64,000 bases of DNA. Source: Acidobacteriota bacterium. Its GTDB lineage: Bacteria; Acidobacteriota; Blastocatellia; RBC074. A program made the position numbers and the translations under genes. The notes under the pieces were generated by a model that searched no databases, was not told the DNA's origin, and was given only the letters and a program-made list of their open reading frames with translations. Positions 18,909 through 26,931 of the stretch are shown one piece after another; the stretch's first letter is position 1; every line of letters starts with the position of its first letter. Where the stretch lies: NCBI GenBank assembly GCA_016710075.1, contig JADJLO010000018.1, forward strand, positions 62,001 through 126,000, in the 5' to 3' direction.

Positions 18909-19349
18909 ATGAAAAATGCCGGACAGAAGCGAAAAGCCAAGGGCTACACAATCAGCGCCGTGGCCGACTATTACGGCATACACCAGCAGACACTGCGGCT
19001 TTACGAACGCGAGGGTCTGCTCAAACCATCGCGATCAGACGGCAACGTGCGTCTTTACACCGAAGATGATATCGAGCGACTGGAAGTCATCCTTAAACTG
19101 ACGCGCGACCTTGGCGTCAATCTGGCCGGAGTCGAGATCATCATCAACATGCGTGAAAAAATGGATCAGATGCAGCGGGAATTCAACCGCTTCTTTGAGA
19201 TGCTGCGGGATTACGCGGCTCACAACGCATCATTTCAGCAGGATCCGGGTGCGTATGAGGCCCTCGTCCCCCTCAGACGGATAGATATTTTTGGAGCCAG
19301 GTCCGGGTCAGACATCAACGAACTGATCGAATCCGAGCCGGATGAATAG
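18909..19349 (+). CDS. hspR: MerR-family heat-shock repressor HspR
   Basis: DNA-binding repressor of about 146 aa. The winged helix-turn-helix begins YTISAVADYYGIHQQTLRLYEREGL (shown in pieces: YTISAVADYYGI, TLRLYEREGLL), with the wing KPSRSDGNVRLYTEDDI. A dimerisation coiled coil follows (LEVILKLTRDLGVN, MREKMDQMQREFNRF). In actinobacteria and epsilonproteobacteria HspR binds HAIR sites with DnaK as co-repressor. A HAIR-like site overlaps the dnaK -35 box here. ATG 18909 is chosen over TTG 18897. It is last in the dnaK cluster, giving an autoregulatory loop. Confidence 0.9.
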   Translation: MKNAGQKRKAKGYTISAVADYYGIHQQTLRLYEREGLLKPSRSDGNVRLYTEDDIERLEVILKLTRDLGVNLAGVEIIINMREKMDQMQREFNRFFEMLRDYAAHNASFQQDPGAYEALVPLRRIDIFGARSGSDINELIESEPDE

Positions 19350-19367
19350 ATCAGGTTTCGTTTCGAG

Positions 19368-20195
19368 CTAGAGCACATCCGCAAAAGCCTTTTTGGTCCT
19401 TTCGAACCACCAGTAACCGAACATGAAGCAGACCAGACCGAAGCTTGCGGTCAGCGCAAGGCCCCGCCAGTCCGGTTGCCTGCCTTCAAGCAGGATTCTG
19501 CGATAACTTCTTATCAGCGGCGCCATCGGATTGAAGGCGACCATCCAGCGGTACTTTTCAGGAATAATATTTTCAGGATAGAAGATCGGGGTGAGGTACA
19601 TCCACGCCATCAGTGCCAGCTGGTTAAATTGTGGCATGTCGCGGATGAAGACCCCGAGACTGGCCATCAACCATCCAAGACCGATTGTGGCCAGCAGTTG
19701 AGGCACAATCAGCAGCGGCAGCAGCAGCACCGTCGGCCGGATCGAATGCTCGAGGATCAGCGCGGCCAGAATCAGGACAGCCGTGCCAAGCAACTGCTGG
19801 ACAACTGCCGAGAGCGCGTAATTTACCGGAATCGCCTCGACCGGAAAAACGACCCGTTTTACCAGATTGACATTATCGGTCATCGATGTGGTGGCGCGCT
19901 GGATGCCGTCACTGAATGCGATCCAGGGCAGCAGGCCGCAGAAGAGGTAGACGGCAAAGCTGAAATGGCCGCCCTCGGCGCCGAAGCGGGCATTGAATAT
20001 CCCGGAAAAGATCAGCGTGAAGATGATAATCATGACAGCCGGCGTGATCACCGCCCAGGCAAGACCGAAGAAGGATCCCTTGTAGCGGCTGCTCAAATCG
20101 CGTCGCACCATCGATCGCACAAGCCCGCGATGCTCTTCGAGAAGCGCCAGCGCCGGTCGCCATAAAGGAATTTTTGCGTTCGATTGATAGTCCAT
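19368..20195 (-). CDS. ABC-2 type polysaccharide export permease
   Basis: Inner-membrane permease of 275 aa of the TagG/RfbA/KpsM group, which exports O-antigen, teichoic acid or capsule precursors. The N-terminal cytoplasmic lead LVRSMVRRDLSSRYKGSFFG is typical of the family. Six helices follow (AVITPAVMIIIFTLIF, LFCGLLPWIAFSDGI, LLGTAVLILAALIL, LLIVPQLLATIGLGW, with the conserved LTPIFYPENIIPEKYRW before the last pair). It lies 19 nt after a glycosyltransferase on the same strand. The partner ATP-binding protein is not in this window, probably encoded downstream or elsewhere. Confidence 0.9.
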   Translation of the reverse strand: MDYQSNAKIPLWRPALALLEEHRGLVRSMVRRDLSSRYKGSFFGLAWAVITPAVMIIIFTLIFSGIFNARFGAEGGHFSFAVYLFCGLLPWIAFSDGIQRATTSMTDNVNLVKRVVFPVEAIPVNYALSAVVQQLLGTAVLILAALILEHSIRPTVLLLPLLIVPQLLATIGLGWLMASLGVFIRDMPQFNQLALMAWMYLTPIFYPENIIPEKYRWMVAFNPMAPLIRSYRRILLEGRQPDWRGLALTASFGLVCFMFGYWWFERTKKAFADVL

Positions 20196-20214
20196 CAGAT
20201 GTCATCACCGGCCG

Positions 20215-21462
20215 TCATCTGTTTTTTATTTTTTTCGATTGGGGCGTACGCATCGGGGAAGGCTGATCGGCGGGCGGCATTTCGGACGAAAGATGACGTT
20301 CCAGATCGGCGACTTCGGCCGCTTCGGTCTCGGCATTCCGCATCGTTAATTCAAATTCAGCAACCGGCAACTCGACGCCGGCAAGACTGGCCAGCAGTTC
20401 TTCGTACTGATCGGTGATGTATTCCCAGTAGTAGTACTGCATGACGCGGGCCATCGCCCGGCGCCGGAATTCGCCGATCATCGAAGGGTCATCGATCACC
20501 TTCTGCAGTTGCGTGGTCAGATCCTCAACCGATTCATAAACAATTCCGGCATCGCCGATGACTTCCAGATTTTCAGGCGTCCTGAGAGTCAGGGCACAGT
20601 TGCCCGCACCCATCGCTTCGATCAATGCCGGATGAGTCCCGCCAACCTCTGTCGCATGTACGTAACAATAAGCATTCTGCTGCAAAGCCCGATAATCCTC
20701 GCCGAAAACGAATCCGAGGAATTTGACCCGCGAATCCATGGTGCTCTTCAACCTTGAAATATATTCCCGCGCATAAGGCGCTCCGCCGACGATCACCAGC
20801 GGGAAATCGGTCTTCACCCCGCGGTAAGCCTCGATCACCAGATGAGCATTGTTCTCGGGTTCGAGCCGGCTGACGTAAAGCACATACTGGCCCGACGTCA
20901 ATCCCCATCGCTCAAGCTTCTCCTGAGCCGGCCTGCGCGCCACCTCCGCGCCATAGGCGATCATCGAGGATTTTTTACGGTACCGCGTCGCGTAGTAATC
21001 CTGAATCACCTGGGCGTCAGTCACTATGGCCGTCGGCATGAAAGTCGAAAGCCACTCTGAAACAAGGTAATAGGTCCGGCCAAACCAGTTCCACTTCTTT
21101 CGCTTCCGTTCGAGACCATCGACATTGACCAGCGTCGGCGTCCCGAACAGACGCGGGATAAATGAAAAGATGCTGTTGGCCGCATTGCAGATGAGAATGA
21201 CATCGTATCGGCCCGAAAGGGCATGCAGGACGGATAGAAAAGTGTGGATCACCGTATCGAAGTATTTATGACGAATCGTCGGCAGGATGACCAGTTTTAC
21301 TCCGTTGTAGGTTCGCGAACCTGTCATCGAGTAATGTTTGCGTCCGTAAACGGTAACTTCATGCCCTCTGGCGGCCAATCTGGTCCCCAACTGCTCTGCG
21401 AAGGTCTCAAAACCACCGTAATTTGCGGGAATGCCTCTCGTCCCCAAAATGGCAATCTTCAT
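20215..21462 (-). CDS. Glycosyltransferase family 4 with DUF1972 (rhamnosyltransferase-like) N-terminus
   Basis: GT-B fold glycosyltransferase of 415 aa. The N-terminal domain MKIAILGTRGIPANYGGFET is the DUF1972 signature found in capsule rhamnosyl- and glucosyltransferases. The C-terminal GT4 domain has YVLYVSRLEPENN, VKFLGFVFGEDY and the nucleotide-sugar motif HATEVGGTHPALIEAMGAG (donor-contact Glu). The last 60 residues are charged and variable. With the adjacent ABC-2 permease it belongs to a surface polysaccharide assembly/export unit. The upstream 257-bp gap to the divergent NlpC gene has a run of eight G (21512-21519). Confidence 0.88.
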   Translation of the reverse strand: MKIAILGTRGIPANYGGFETFAEQLGTRLAARGHEVTVYGRKHYSMTGSRTYNGVKLVILPTIRHKYFDTVIHTFLSVLHALSGRYDVILICNAANSIFSFIPRLFGTPTLVNVDGLERKRKKWNWFGRTYYLVSEWLSTFMPTAIVTDAQVIQDYYATRYRKKSSMIAYGAEVARRPAQEKLERWGLTSGQYVLYVSRLEPENNAHLVIEAYRGVKTDFPLVIVGGAPYAREYISRLKSTMDSRVKFLGFVFGEDYRALQQNAYCYVHATEVGGTHPALIEAMGAGNCALTLRTPENLEVIGDAGIVYESVEDLTTQLQKVIDDPSMIGEFRRRAMARVMQYYYWEYITDQYEELLASLAGVELPVAEFELTMRNAETEAAEVADLERHLSSEMPPADQPSPMRTPQSKKIKNR

Positions 21463-21719
21463 ATATTTATTTGGATTTTAGCCTCTCAAGTAATCTTCTA
21501 TCTCTCTTAGAGGGGGGGGTTGTAAGTATCAAATGCAGTCCCAATCCGGAACCCGATCCGCGCATTTTCGGAGTATAGCTTTACAGGTCAGAATTGACCA
21601 TCCCCTTCTGATGATTTTCCACCCCTTGACTCCCCTTCCCATTTTTGAGCTTTGAGGCTATGATTTCCTCACTTTGGTACCTCAGCAGTGCAATAAACGA
21701 TTAGCAGGAGTATGAAAAT

Positions 21720-22352
21720 ATGAATAAAGCTTCTCGGGTGATGCTTTGCCTGGCTCTGCTTGCATTGGTCTGGGCTCAGGCGTGGGTTAAGAAGGTCGAG
21801 GCCCAGGTGAAAGGCAGCAAGTCTTTCATCAATTCAGGCAGCAAAGACAGGTTGCCCTTTATTAATCTGCCGGTTCCCGGCTCGCAGGATCTTGCATCGC
21901 TGGTTATTCCAACCCTGGCCAGCACCGATTTTGCGATGCCGCCACTGGCATTTTCCAGCAATACCTCCTCGATGCTTTACAACGCCATAGCCAACAGACT
22001 TGGTATCCGTTACAGGTTCTATGGCGTGAATGACAAAGGATATGACTGCTCTGGATTCGTCTGGCGGGTCTTTCAGGATGCCGGGGCGAATTTCGATCGC
22101 GTGGCTGCCCGTACGCTCTGGGCCGAACTGCCCGAAGCCTCAGGGAATGAAACGAAAGAATTCGGCACTCTGGTCTTCTTCAACGGCCTGAAACACGTTG
22201 GAATCGTCCGGGATGCCTACTCGTTCTATCACGCTTCTCGTTCGCAGGGCGTCACCCTCTCCTTCTTTGCAGGTTACTGGGATAAAAAGATCACCGGCTA
22301 CCGCCGTGCACCCAAGCCGGCCTTCCCCGAACCTGTGGTTATTACCGATTAG
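21720..22352 (+). CDS. NlpC/P60 family cell-wall peptidase (paralogue 1)
   Basis: Exported cysteine peptidase of 210 aa that should cut peptidoglycan peptide stems (gamma-D-Glu-diaminopimelate type). It has an N-terminal signal peptide (MLCLALLALVWAQAWV), a 60-residue low-complexity linker and a C-terminal NlpC/P60 domain with Cys110 in GYDCSGFVW, His159 in KHVGIV and His171 in FYHAS. AGGAG lies upstream. A mini-ORF ATG AAA ATA TGA at 21712 overlaps the spacer. The gene is followed by a strong terminator at 22404. A close paralogue is at 22865. Confidence 0.9.
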   Translation: MNKASRVMLCLALLALVWAQAWVKKVEAQVKGSKSFINSGSKDRLPFINLPVPGSQDLASLVIPTLASTDFAMPPLAFSSNTSSMLYNAIANRLGIRYRFYGVNDKGYDCSGFVWRVFQDAGANFDRVAARTLWAELPEASGNETKEFGTLVFFNGLKHVGIVRDAYSFYHASRSQGVTLSFFAGYWDKKITGYRRAPKPAFPEPVVITD

Positions 22353-22403
22353 CACTTTTTTTTAAATTCATAGTCTGACAACTTCATATTTTGTCCATTC
22401 CCG

Positions 22404-22439
22404 TGGCAGTAATGATTCAATTCATTACTGCCATTTTTT
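22404..22439 (+). terminator. Rho-independent terminator after NlpC/P60 gene 1
   Basis: Perfect 12-bp stem TGGCAGTAATGA / TCATTACTGCCA with a 6-nt loop, followed by a run of six T. Confidence 0.9.
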
Positions 22440-22451
22440 ATTTGATTTGAT

Positions 22452-22632
22452 GGATTTCGTGAAAATAAAGGTATTTTTCATCGCCAAGAACGCCAAGGAT
22501 TGATAGCCGGGATTTTGCCTGACCTCTCAATTTCAGCCGGTTTTTAAAAGTAAATTATGAATCAGTCCCCCGAAATCATCTTGGCGTTCTGGCCGTTCTT
22601 GGCGATGAAAATACCTTATTTTCACGAAATCC
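22452..22632. repeat. Family D palindrome (CGCCAAGAA 9-nt units)
   Basis: The left arm 22452-22499 (GGATTTCGTGAAAATAAAGG... to CGCCAAGAACGCCAAGGA) and right arm 22579-22632 are inverted copies of about 47 bp with one 10-nt insertion in the right arm, separated by about 79 bp. The innermost part of the arms repeats CGCCAAGAA/CGCCAAGGA. Confidence 0.85.
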
Positions 22633-22864
22633 CCGGCTCCCTGGGTAAGAACTTTCCGCTACGAAGTCCCATTAGTAGGGATGAGCAGTTACAAAAATTT
22701 TTCTAATGACAATTGGAATTATTAAGGGTATTATCCGCCTGCCCTCGTTAATGATTCGACCCCTTTCCAGACGTTTACCCTCTTTTCGTTGAACCCACTC
22801 ACCGCTGCATCTTCCAGCCGACCCCTTTCGACTAAAAAGATACAGAATAAGGAGAACTACAAGT

Positions 22865-23461
22865 ATGCGTCGAGCATATCGGCCGGCATTTCACATGCTG
22901 ACACTCATTCTGCTTGTCACGATTGGTTCAATTTTTGCGAATGGGCAGGCTCTTTCAGGGTCAGGGTACCGTTTTTCGGCACAAGCGAACGATTTCAATA
23001 TGACCTCATCGCCTGAGATGGAATTTGTTCCGGTTTCGAGGACAAGCAATTCTTCGAGGAAGATCCATCTGAATTCGATGTTGTACGGTGCGATTCAGGA
23101 TCGGATCGGGATTCCATACAGGGCGAACGGAACGGACGACCGGGGTTATGACTGCTCCGGGTTCGTCTGGCGGGTTTATCAGGAGGCCGGGATCGATCTC
23201 AAACGGAATTCAGCGAAGAGCTTATGGGAGAAATTACCGGAGGCGGCCGAGAATGAGGAAACTCAATTCGGAACGCTCGTCTTCTTTGAAGGGCTTGGTC
23301 ACGTAGGAATAGTCAGGGACGGCTTTTCTTTCTACCACGCTTCGAGCTCGCAGGGCGTGATCAGATCCTTCTATTCGGACTATTCGAATTACTGGGGAAA
23401 GCGAATCATCGGTTACCGGCGCGTACCGCTGACTGCGAGGAAGATCCGTCCGAGGTATTGA
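22865..23461 (+). CDS. NlpC/P60 family cell-wall peptidase (paralogue 2)
   Basis: Exported peptidoglycan peptidase of 198 aa, clearly paralogous to the gene at 21720. It has a signal peptide (MLTLILLVTIGSIFANGQ), a linker and an NlpC/P60 domain with Cys97 in GYDCSGFVWRV, His146 in GHVGIVRD and His158 in FYHASSSQG. AAGGAG lies 10 nt before the ATG. The two copies are conserved across the catalytic domain (YDCSGFVWRV, LVFF, HVGIVRD, FSFYHAS) but their linkers differ, so the duplication is not recent. It is followed by a family B palindrome. Confidence 0.9.
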   Translation: MRRAYRPAFHMLTLILLVTIGSIFANGQALSGSGYRFSAQANDFNMTSSPEMEFVPVSRTSNSSRKIHLNSMLYGAIQDRIGIPYRANGTDDRGYDCSGFVWRVYQEAGIDLKRNSAKSLWEKLPEAAENEETQFGTLVFFEGLGHVGIVRDGFSFYHASSSQGVIRSFYSDYSNYWGKRIIGYRRVPLTARKIRPRY

Positions 23462-23467
23462 AGTGAA

Positions 23468-23601
23468 AAGTTCAAAGTTTAAAGTTCAAAGTTTAAAGTT
23501 TAAAGTTTAAAGATGAGTTGTCAGTTGTTGGTTGTTCCTTGCTCAAGTATCGAATTGAGCGATGATCAAACCTTAAACTTTAAACTTTAAACTTTGAACT
23601 T
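23468..23601. repeat. Family B palindrome
   Basis: The left arm has at least six 7-nt units (AAGTTTA/AAGTTCA) and ends ATGAGTTG. The right arm is the inverted series CTTAAACTTTAAACTTTAAAC ending TTTGAACTT. It lies between convergent genes (NlpC paralogue 2 and the Sm-like protein) and may serve as a bidirectional terminator. Confidence 0.85.
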
Positions 23602-23609
23602 CCTTTGCC

Positions 23610-23840
23610 TTACATAAACTCATCTATAATGGGGCGGAAGCCGGGAGGCTGGGACTTCTTCCCCTTACCTTTTTTATCCCAGACGACGACAATCTTATCG
23701 ATATTGACGAAGCAGGTGACTTTATCCTTTTCGAGAAAAAGGACGTTGTTTTCCAGCTTTGTCACCTTGCCTGTGATAGAGGCGGCATCGCAGACGACTT
23801 CTATCTCTTGTCCCATTTTTGTAGCCAGGAAATCCTTCAC
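23610..23840 (-). CDS. Small Sm-like/MM0924-type protein
   Basis: About 76 residues. The pattern GQEIEVVCDAASITGKVTKL, then NNVLFLE, then CFVNIDKIVVVWDKK resembles the strand order of a short Sm/SH3-like barrel as in MM0924-type proteins. I infer the fold from this pattern only. The start is taken at GTG 23840 (VKDFLATKMGQ), because AAGGAG lies 11 nt upstream. The more upstream GTG at 23852 overlaps that ribosome site. Function is unknown, possibly nucleic-acid or ligand binding. Confidence 0.6.
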   Translation of the reverse strand: MKDFLATKMGQEIEVVCDAASITGKVTKLENNVLFLEKDKVTCFVNIDKIVVVWDKKGKGKKSQPPGFRPIIDEFM

Positions 23841-24057
23841 GATATTGAACACTCCTTACCTGAATTGCCTTACCTGAGTAGTTGATTGATGATGACGGCG
23901 AGAATTGTACAATATTGGGGGTTAAGTATGAAACTCTCGGCGGTTTGGAAATTTTCCGGACTAGCCAAGAGCCGCGTCAACAAGTAAAATCCGAGGGCTG
24001 TATTGGATCTTGCGATTCGCCAGATAAATAAAAATTTCCGGAACGAAAAAAAATACA

Positions 24058-25026
24058 ATGAAAGCAATAGTCGTCGAGCGATGCGGAGGGCCCGAGGCCC
24101 TGGTATACAAGGATGCGGTGAAGCCGGTGCCGGGTGCCGGGGAGGCTCTGGTAAAGCTTGAAGCCATTGGTCTTAATTTCATCGATGTTTATCACAGGAC
24201 GGGCCTCTATCCGATGGCGCTGCCGTTTATACCCGGGATGGAAGGCGCGGGAGTGGTCGACGCAATCGGAGAGGGTGTGACCGGCCTGGCGGTTGGAGAC
24301 CGCGTCGCCTATGCGATGCATCCGGGTTCGTATGCGGAGTATGCGAGCGTAGCGGCCTGGAAGCTGGTCACAGTGCCTGATGGAGTCGATTCTCGACAGG
24401 CGGCGGCGGCAATGCTGCAGGGGATGACGGCTCATTACCTGGTAACTTCGGTTTATCAGCTCAAAGCGGGGGATACCGCGCTGGTGCATGCCGCGGCGGG
24501 AGGCGTGGGTCTGTTGCTGCTTCAGATGATCAGGAAGATTGGCGCCAGAGCGATCGGGACGGTCTCGACCGAGGCCAAGGCTGTGCTTGCACGGCAAGCC
24601 GGAGCGGATGAAGTGATTCTGTATTCGAGCCGGGATTTTGAGGAAGAGACCCGTCGGATCACAGGCGGTAAAGGGGTTCAGGTGGTTTACGATTCCGTGG
24701 GGAAGGATACGTTTCTCAAGAGTCTGAACTGTCTTGCTCCGCGAGGGATGTTGGCGCTTTATGGGCAGTCGAGCGGGCCCGTGGCTCCGTTCGATCCGGG
24801 GTTGCTGGCGATGAAGGGATCTCTCTTCCTGACGCGGCCGAGCCTCGCTCATTATGCCGCGACTCGAGAAGAGTTGAGTTGGAGAGCCGGAGATATTTTC
24901 GACTGGATTAAAGCCGGGGATCTGGACCTGCGAATCGAGAAGACATTTCCTCTGGCTGATGCTGCCGAGGCTCACCGGCAGCTTGAGGGCAGAAAAACCA
25001 CCGGCAAAGTTCTTCTGATTCCATAA
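24058..25026 (+). CDS. NADPH:quinone oxidoreductase (QOR, zeta-crystallin type)
   Basis: Zinc-free medium-chain dehydrogenase of 322 aa reducing quinones with NADPH. The N-terminal GroES-like domain reads MKAIVVERCGGPEALVYKD and LNFIDVYHRTGLYP, typical of QOR. The Rossmann domain has AAAGGVGLLLLQMIRKIGA and later LALYGQSSGPVAPFDP. The structural-zinc Cys cluster of alcohol dehydrogenases is absent. The ATG has a weak upstream GGAAC. A 13-bp hairpin follows 24 nt after the stop. Confidence 0.9.
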   Translation: MKAIVVERCGGPEALVYKDAVKPVPGAGEALVKLEAIGLNFIDVYHRTGLYPMALPFIPGMEGAGVVDAIGEGVTGLAVGDRVAYAMHPGSYAEYASVAAWKLVTVPDGVDSRQAAAAMLQGMTAHYLVTSVYQLKAGDTALVHAAAGGVGLLLLQMIRKIGARAIGTVSTEAKAVLARQAGADEVILYSSRDFEEETRRITGGKGVQVVYDSVGKDTFLKSLNCLAPRGMLALYGQSSGPVAPFDPGLLAMKGSLFLTRPSLAHYAATREELSWRAGDIFDWIKAGDLDLRIEKTFPLADAAEAHRQLEGRKTTGKVLLIP

Positions 25027-25049
25027 TTGCCCGGTAGACCAAGTCTTTT

Positions 25050-25083
25050 GTTCAGAGTTCACGCTCAAGAGTGAACTCTGAAC
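25050..25083. repeat. 13-bp perfect hairpin, family B-like
   Basis: GTTCAGAGTTCAC / GTGAACTCTGAAC with an 8-nt loop, between the quinone oxidoreductase and YhhN genes. There is no T-tract on the plus strand, so a terminator role is uncertain. Confidence 0.8.
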
Positions 25084-25155
25084 CTGGAGAAATCCGATGA
25101 GCTTCGATGCACTGACATTCGGTCGCCTGCGCGGCTTCACAGCGAGAGAAGGTCG

Positions 25156-25821
25156 TTGCTGATTCTATCCATCATCGGCAGCCTGATCTATTTCGTGACC
25201 CAGCGATGGCACCTGTTTCCGGCAAGCGTCATCTTGAAGGCGCTGGGGATGGCACCTCTGGCATTGATCGCATTCAGGCTTTGGTCGGCGGAAGGCAAGA
25301 CCGACCCGGCCCACCGGGATCTGGTTATTCTCGGTCTCGCCCTGAGCTTCTCCTGCCTCGGCGACATCTTCCTCGATCTCGGTTCGAGCCGGTTTTTCAT
25401 TCATGGTCTGAGTTCTTTTCTGGTCGCGCATCTGATCTACATCGTTCTTTTCTATCGAAGCTGGAAGCGCCCGCTGAGACCGAGTTTCAGCCAGTTAAGT
25501 CTGCTGATATTGATATTGATCTACAGTCTCCTGATGGCTAACTGGCTCTCCCCCTCACTTGGAGCTTTCGCCAATCCTGTCATGATCTATGTCTGCGTCA
25601 TCACGGCCATGGTCCTGTCATCGATACTCGCAGGTTTTTCAAAGCCATGGATCTGGATCGGAGCGGTTCTGTTTTTGATCTCCGATTCAATAATTGCGGC
25701 GGGCAAATTCAAAGGCGGGGTCCCGTTCAGAGATATTCTTGTCTGGAGCACTTATTACGTCGGACAGTACGGAATCGCAATCGGCTATCTCCATGAGAAG
25801 CTGGGAGAGAAGACATCCTAA
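25156..25821 (+). CDS. YhhN family membrane protein (lysoplasmalogenase-like)
   Basis: Integral membrane protein of 221 aa with about eight hydrophobic helices and the family motifs KALGMAPLALIAF, LGLALSFSCLGDIFLDLG and LFLISDSIIAAGKF, with conserved Asp residues in both repeats. Eukaryotic TMEM86 homologues cleave lysoplasmalogen. The bacterial substrate is not certain. The start is TTG 25156 with GAGAAGG upstream. An ATG at 25097 with a better ribosome site opens a 21-codon ORF in another frame ending at 25162, so the true N-terminus is uncertain. Its stop overlaps the next ATG (TAATG). Confidence 0.82.
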   Translation: MLILSIIGSLIYFVTQRWHLFPASVILKALGMAPLALIAFRLWSAEGKTDPAHRDLVILGLALSFSCLGDIFLDLGSSRFFIHGLSSFLVAHLIYIVLFYRSWKRPLRPSFSQLSLLILILIYSLLMANWLSPSLGAFANPVMIYVCVITAMVLSSILAGFSKPWIWIGAVLFLISDSIIAAGKFKGGVPFRDILVWSTYYVGQYGIAIGYLHEKLGEKTS

Positions 25822-26791
25822 TGAAATCGGATCATTTCACTCACACAGCCGATGATGGTGTCGAGCTGTTTGTTTACCGCTGGAAGCCGGATTATGAGAT
25901 AGGCAAGGGGGTAGTCCAGATCGCGCATGGTTTGGCGGAGCACGCCGGCAGATATGAACGGCTCGCCGAGGCGCTCACCGATCAGGGCTATCAGGTTTAT
26001 GCCGGCGATCACAGGGGGCACGGCAGGACTGCCCGCGACCAGCGGGATCTGGGCTATTTTGGCGATCGCGACGGTTGGAACCGTGTTGTCCAGGATCTGA
26101 TGGAGATTGCCACGGCCGCGAAATCGGCCAGTCAGGTATTCCAATAACCCTTTTCGGACACAGCATGGGCACGCTCATGGCTCAGCAGGCGATTTATCAG
26201 TACCCTGATTTATATGATGCCGTAGCCTTGTCAGGAGCCAACGGCAAGGTCGGGTTTCTGGTTCAACTCGGTAGAATCATCGCCAGGATCGAGCGGCTGC
26301 GTCTGGGAAGGCACGGCAGAAGCGACATCATTAACGGAATGTCTTTCGGGACATTCAACAAAGCCTATGCCCCAAACAGGACCGCATTCGACTGGCTTTC
26401 TCGCGACGAGTCCGAGGTCGATAAATATATCGCCGATCCCAACTGCGGCTTCGTCGCCACGACCCAACTCTGGGTGGATATGCTTGACGCCATTCCCCGC
26501 GTCGTCAGGCGCGAAAACTGGTCACGCATCAGACACGATCTGCCGATCTATCTTTTCTCGGGCAGGAACGATCAGGTTAATGATAACGGCCTTGGATGCG
26601 AGTTTCTTGCTGAATCTTATCGCGAGTTCGGATTGAAGAACATCAGTTACCGTGTCTATCCGGGTGCGAGACACGAAACCCTCAACGAACTGAATCTCGA
26701 TGAGGTGACCGAACACATCGTCGAATGGCTTGAATGCCTGAGGGCGGTGAAGAAGAATGAAGAAGGAAGAATGAAGAATGCAGAATTGTGA
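25821..26791 (+). pseudogene. Alpha/beta hydrolase (lysophospholipase/monoacylglycerol lipase type), frameshifted
   Basis: Serine hydrolase split by a single-base loss near 26130. The first part (25821-26147) has the family opening GVELFVYRWKP, AHGLAEHAGRYERLAEAL and AGDHRGHGRT, then runs out of frame. The homologous frame continues GIPITLFGHSMGTLMAQQA (nucleophile Ser in GHSMG), FSGRNDQV (Asp) and YPGARHETLNE (His) to 26791. All three triad residues survive, so the break may be a sequencing error. The C-terminal residues KNEEGRMKNAEL are translated from the first heptamers of the family C palindrome. ATG overlaps the YhhN stop. Confidence 0.82.
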
Positions 26792-26927
26792 GTGCAGAAT
26801 GAAGAATGGGGCAGAAGGCAGAATGAAGAATGCAGAATGGGGAGTATCTGTTGAGGTCACAGATGTTCCCCATTCTTCATTCTGCACTCACAATTCTGCA
26901 TTCTGCATTCCCCATTCTGCATTCTTC
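26754..26927. repeat. Family C palindrome (7-nt AGAATGA units)
   Basis: The left arm is built of heptamers AGAATGA, AGAATGC, AGAATGG and AGAATTG. The right arm is the inverse (CATTCTT/CATTCTG series), with a short centre near GAGGTCACAGATG. It lies between the convergent lipase and SH3 genes and provides the lipase stop codon. Confidence 0.88.
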
Positions 26928-26931
26928 AGGA

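Larger units (their letters stand above)
22353..22864. other. 512-bp intergenic region: terminator, long palindrome, leader
   Basis: Between the two NlpC/P60 genes. It contains the rho-independent terminator (22404-22439), a long imperfect palindrome (22452-22632) and about 230 bp of leader before the second NlpC gene with no ORF of interest. AAGGAG at the end serves the second gene. Confidence 0.7.

Noticed and set aside
23977..25140. 387-aa minus-strand ORF opposite the quinone oxidoreductase
   Set aside because: Arg/Ser/His-rich composition typical of antisense to a GC-rich gene, and the opposite strand encodes a clear MDR enzyme.
25097..25162. ATG with a good ribosome site before YhhN
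   Set aside because: It opens only a 21-codon ORF out of frame with YhhN; kept as a note on the uncertain start rather than as a separate gene.
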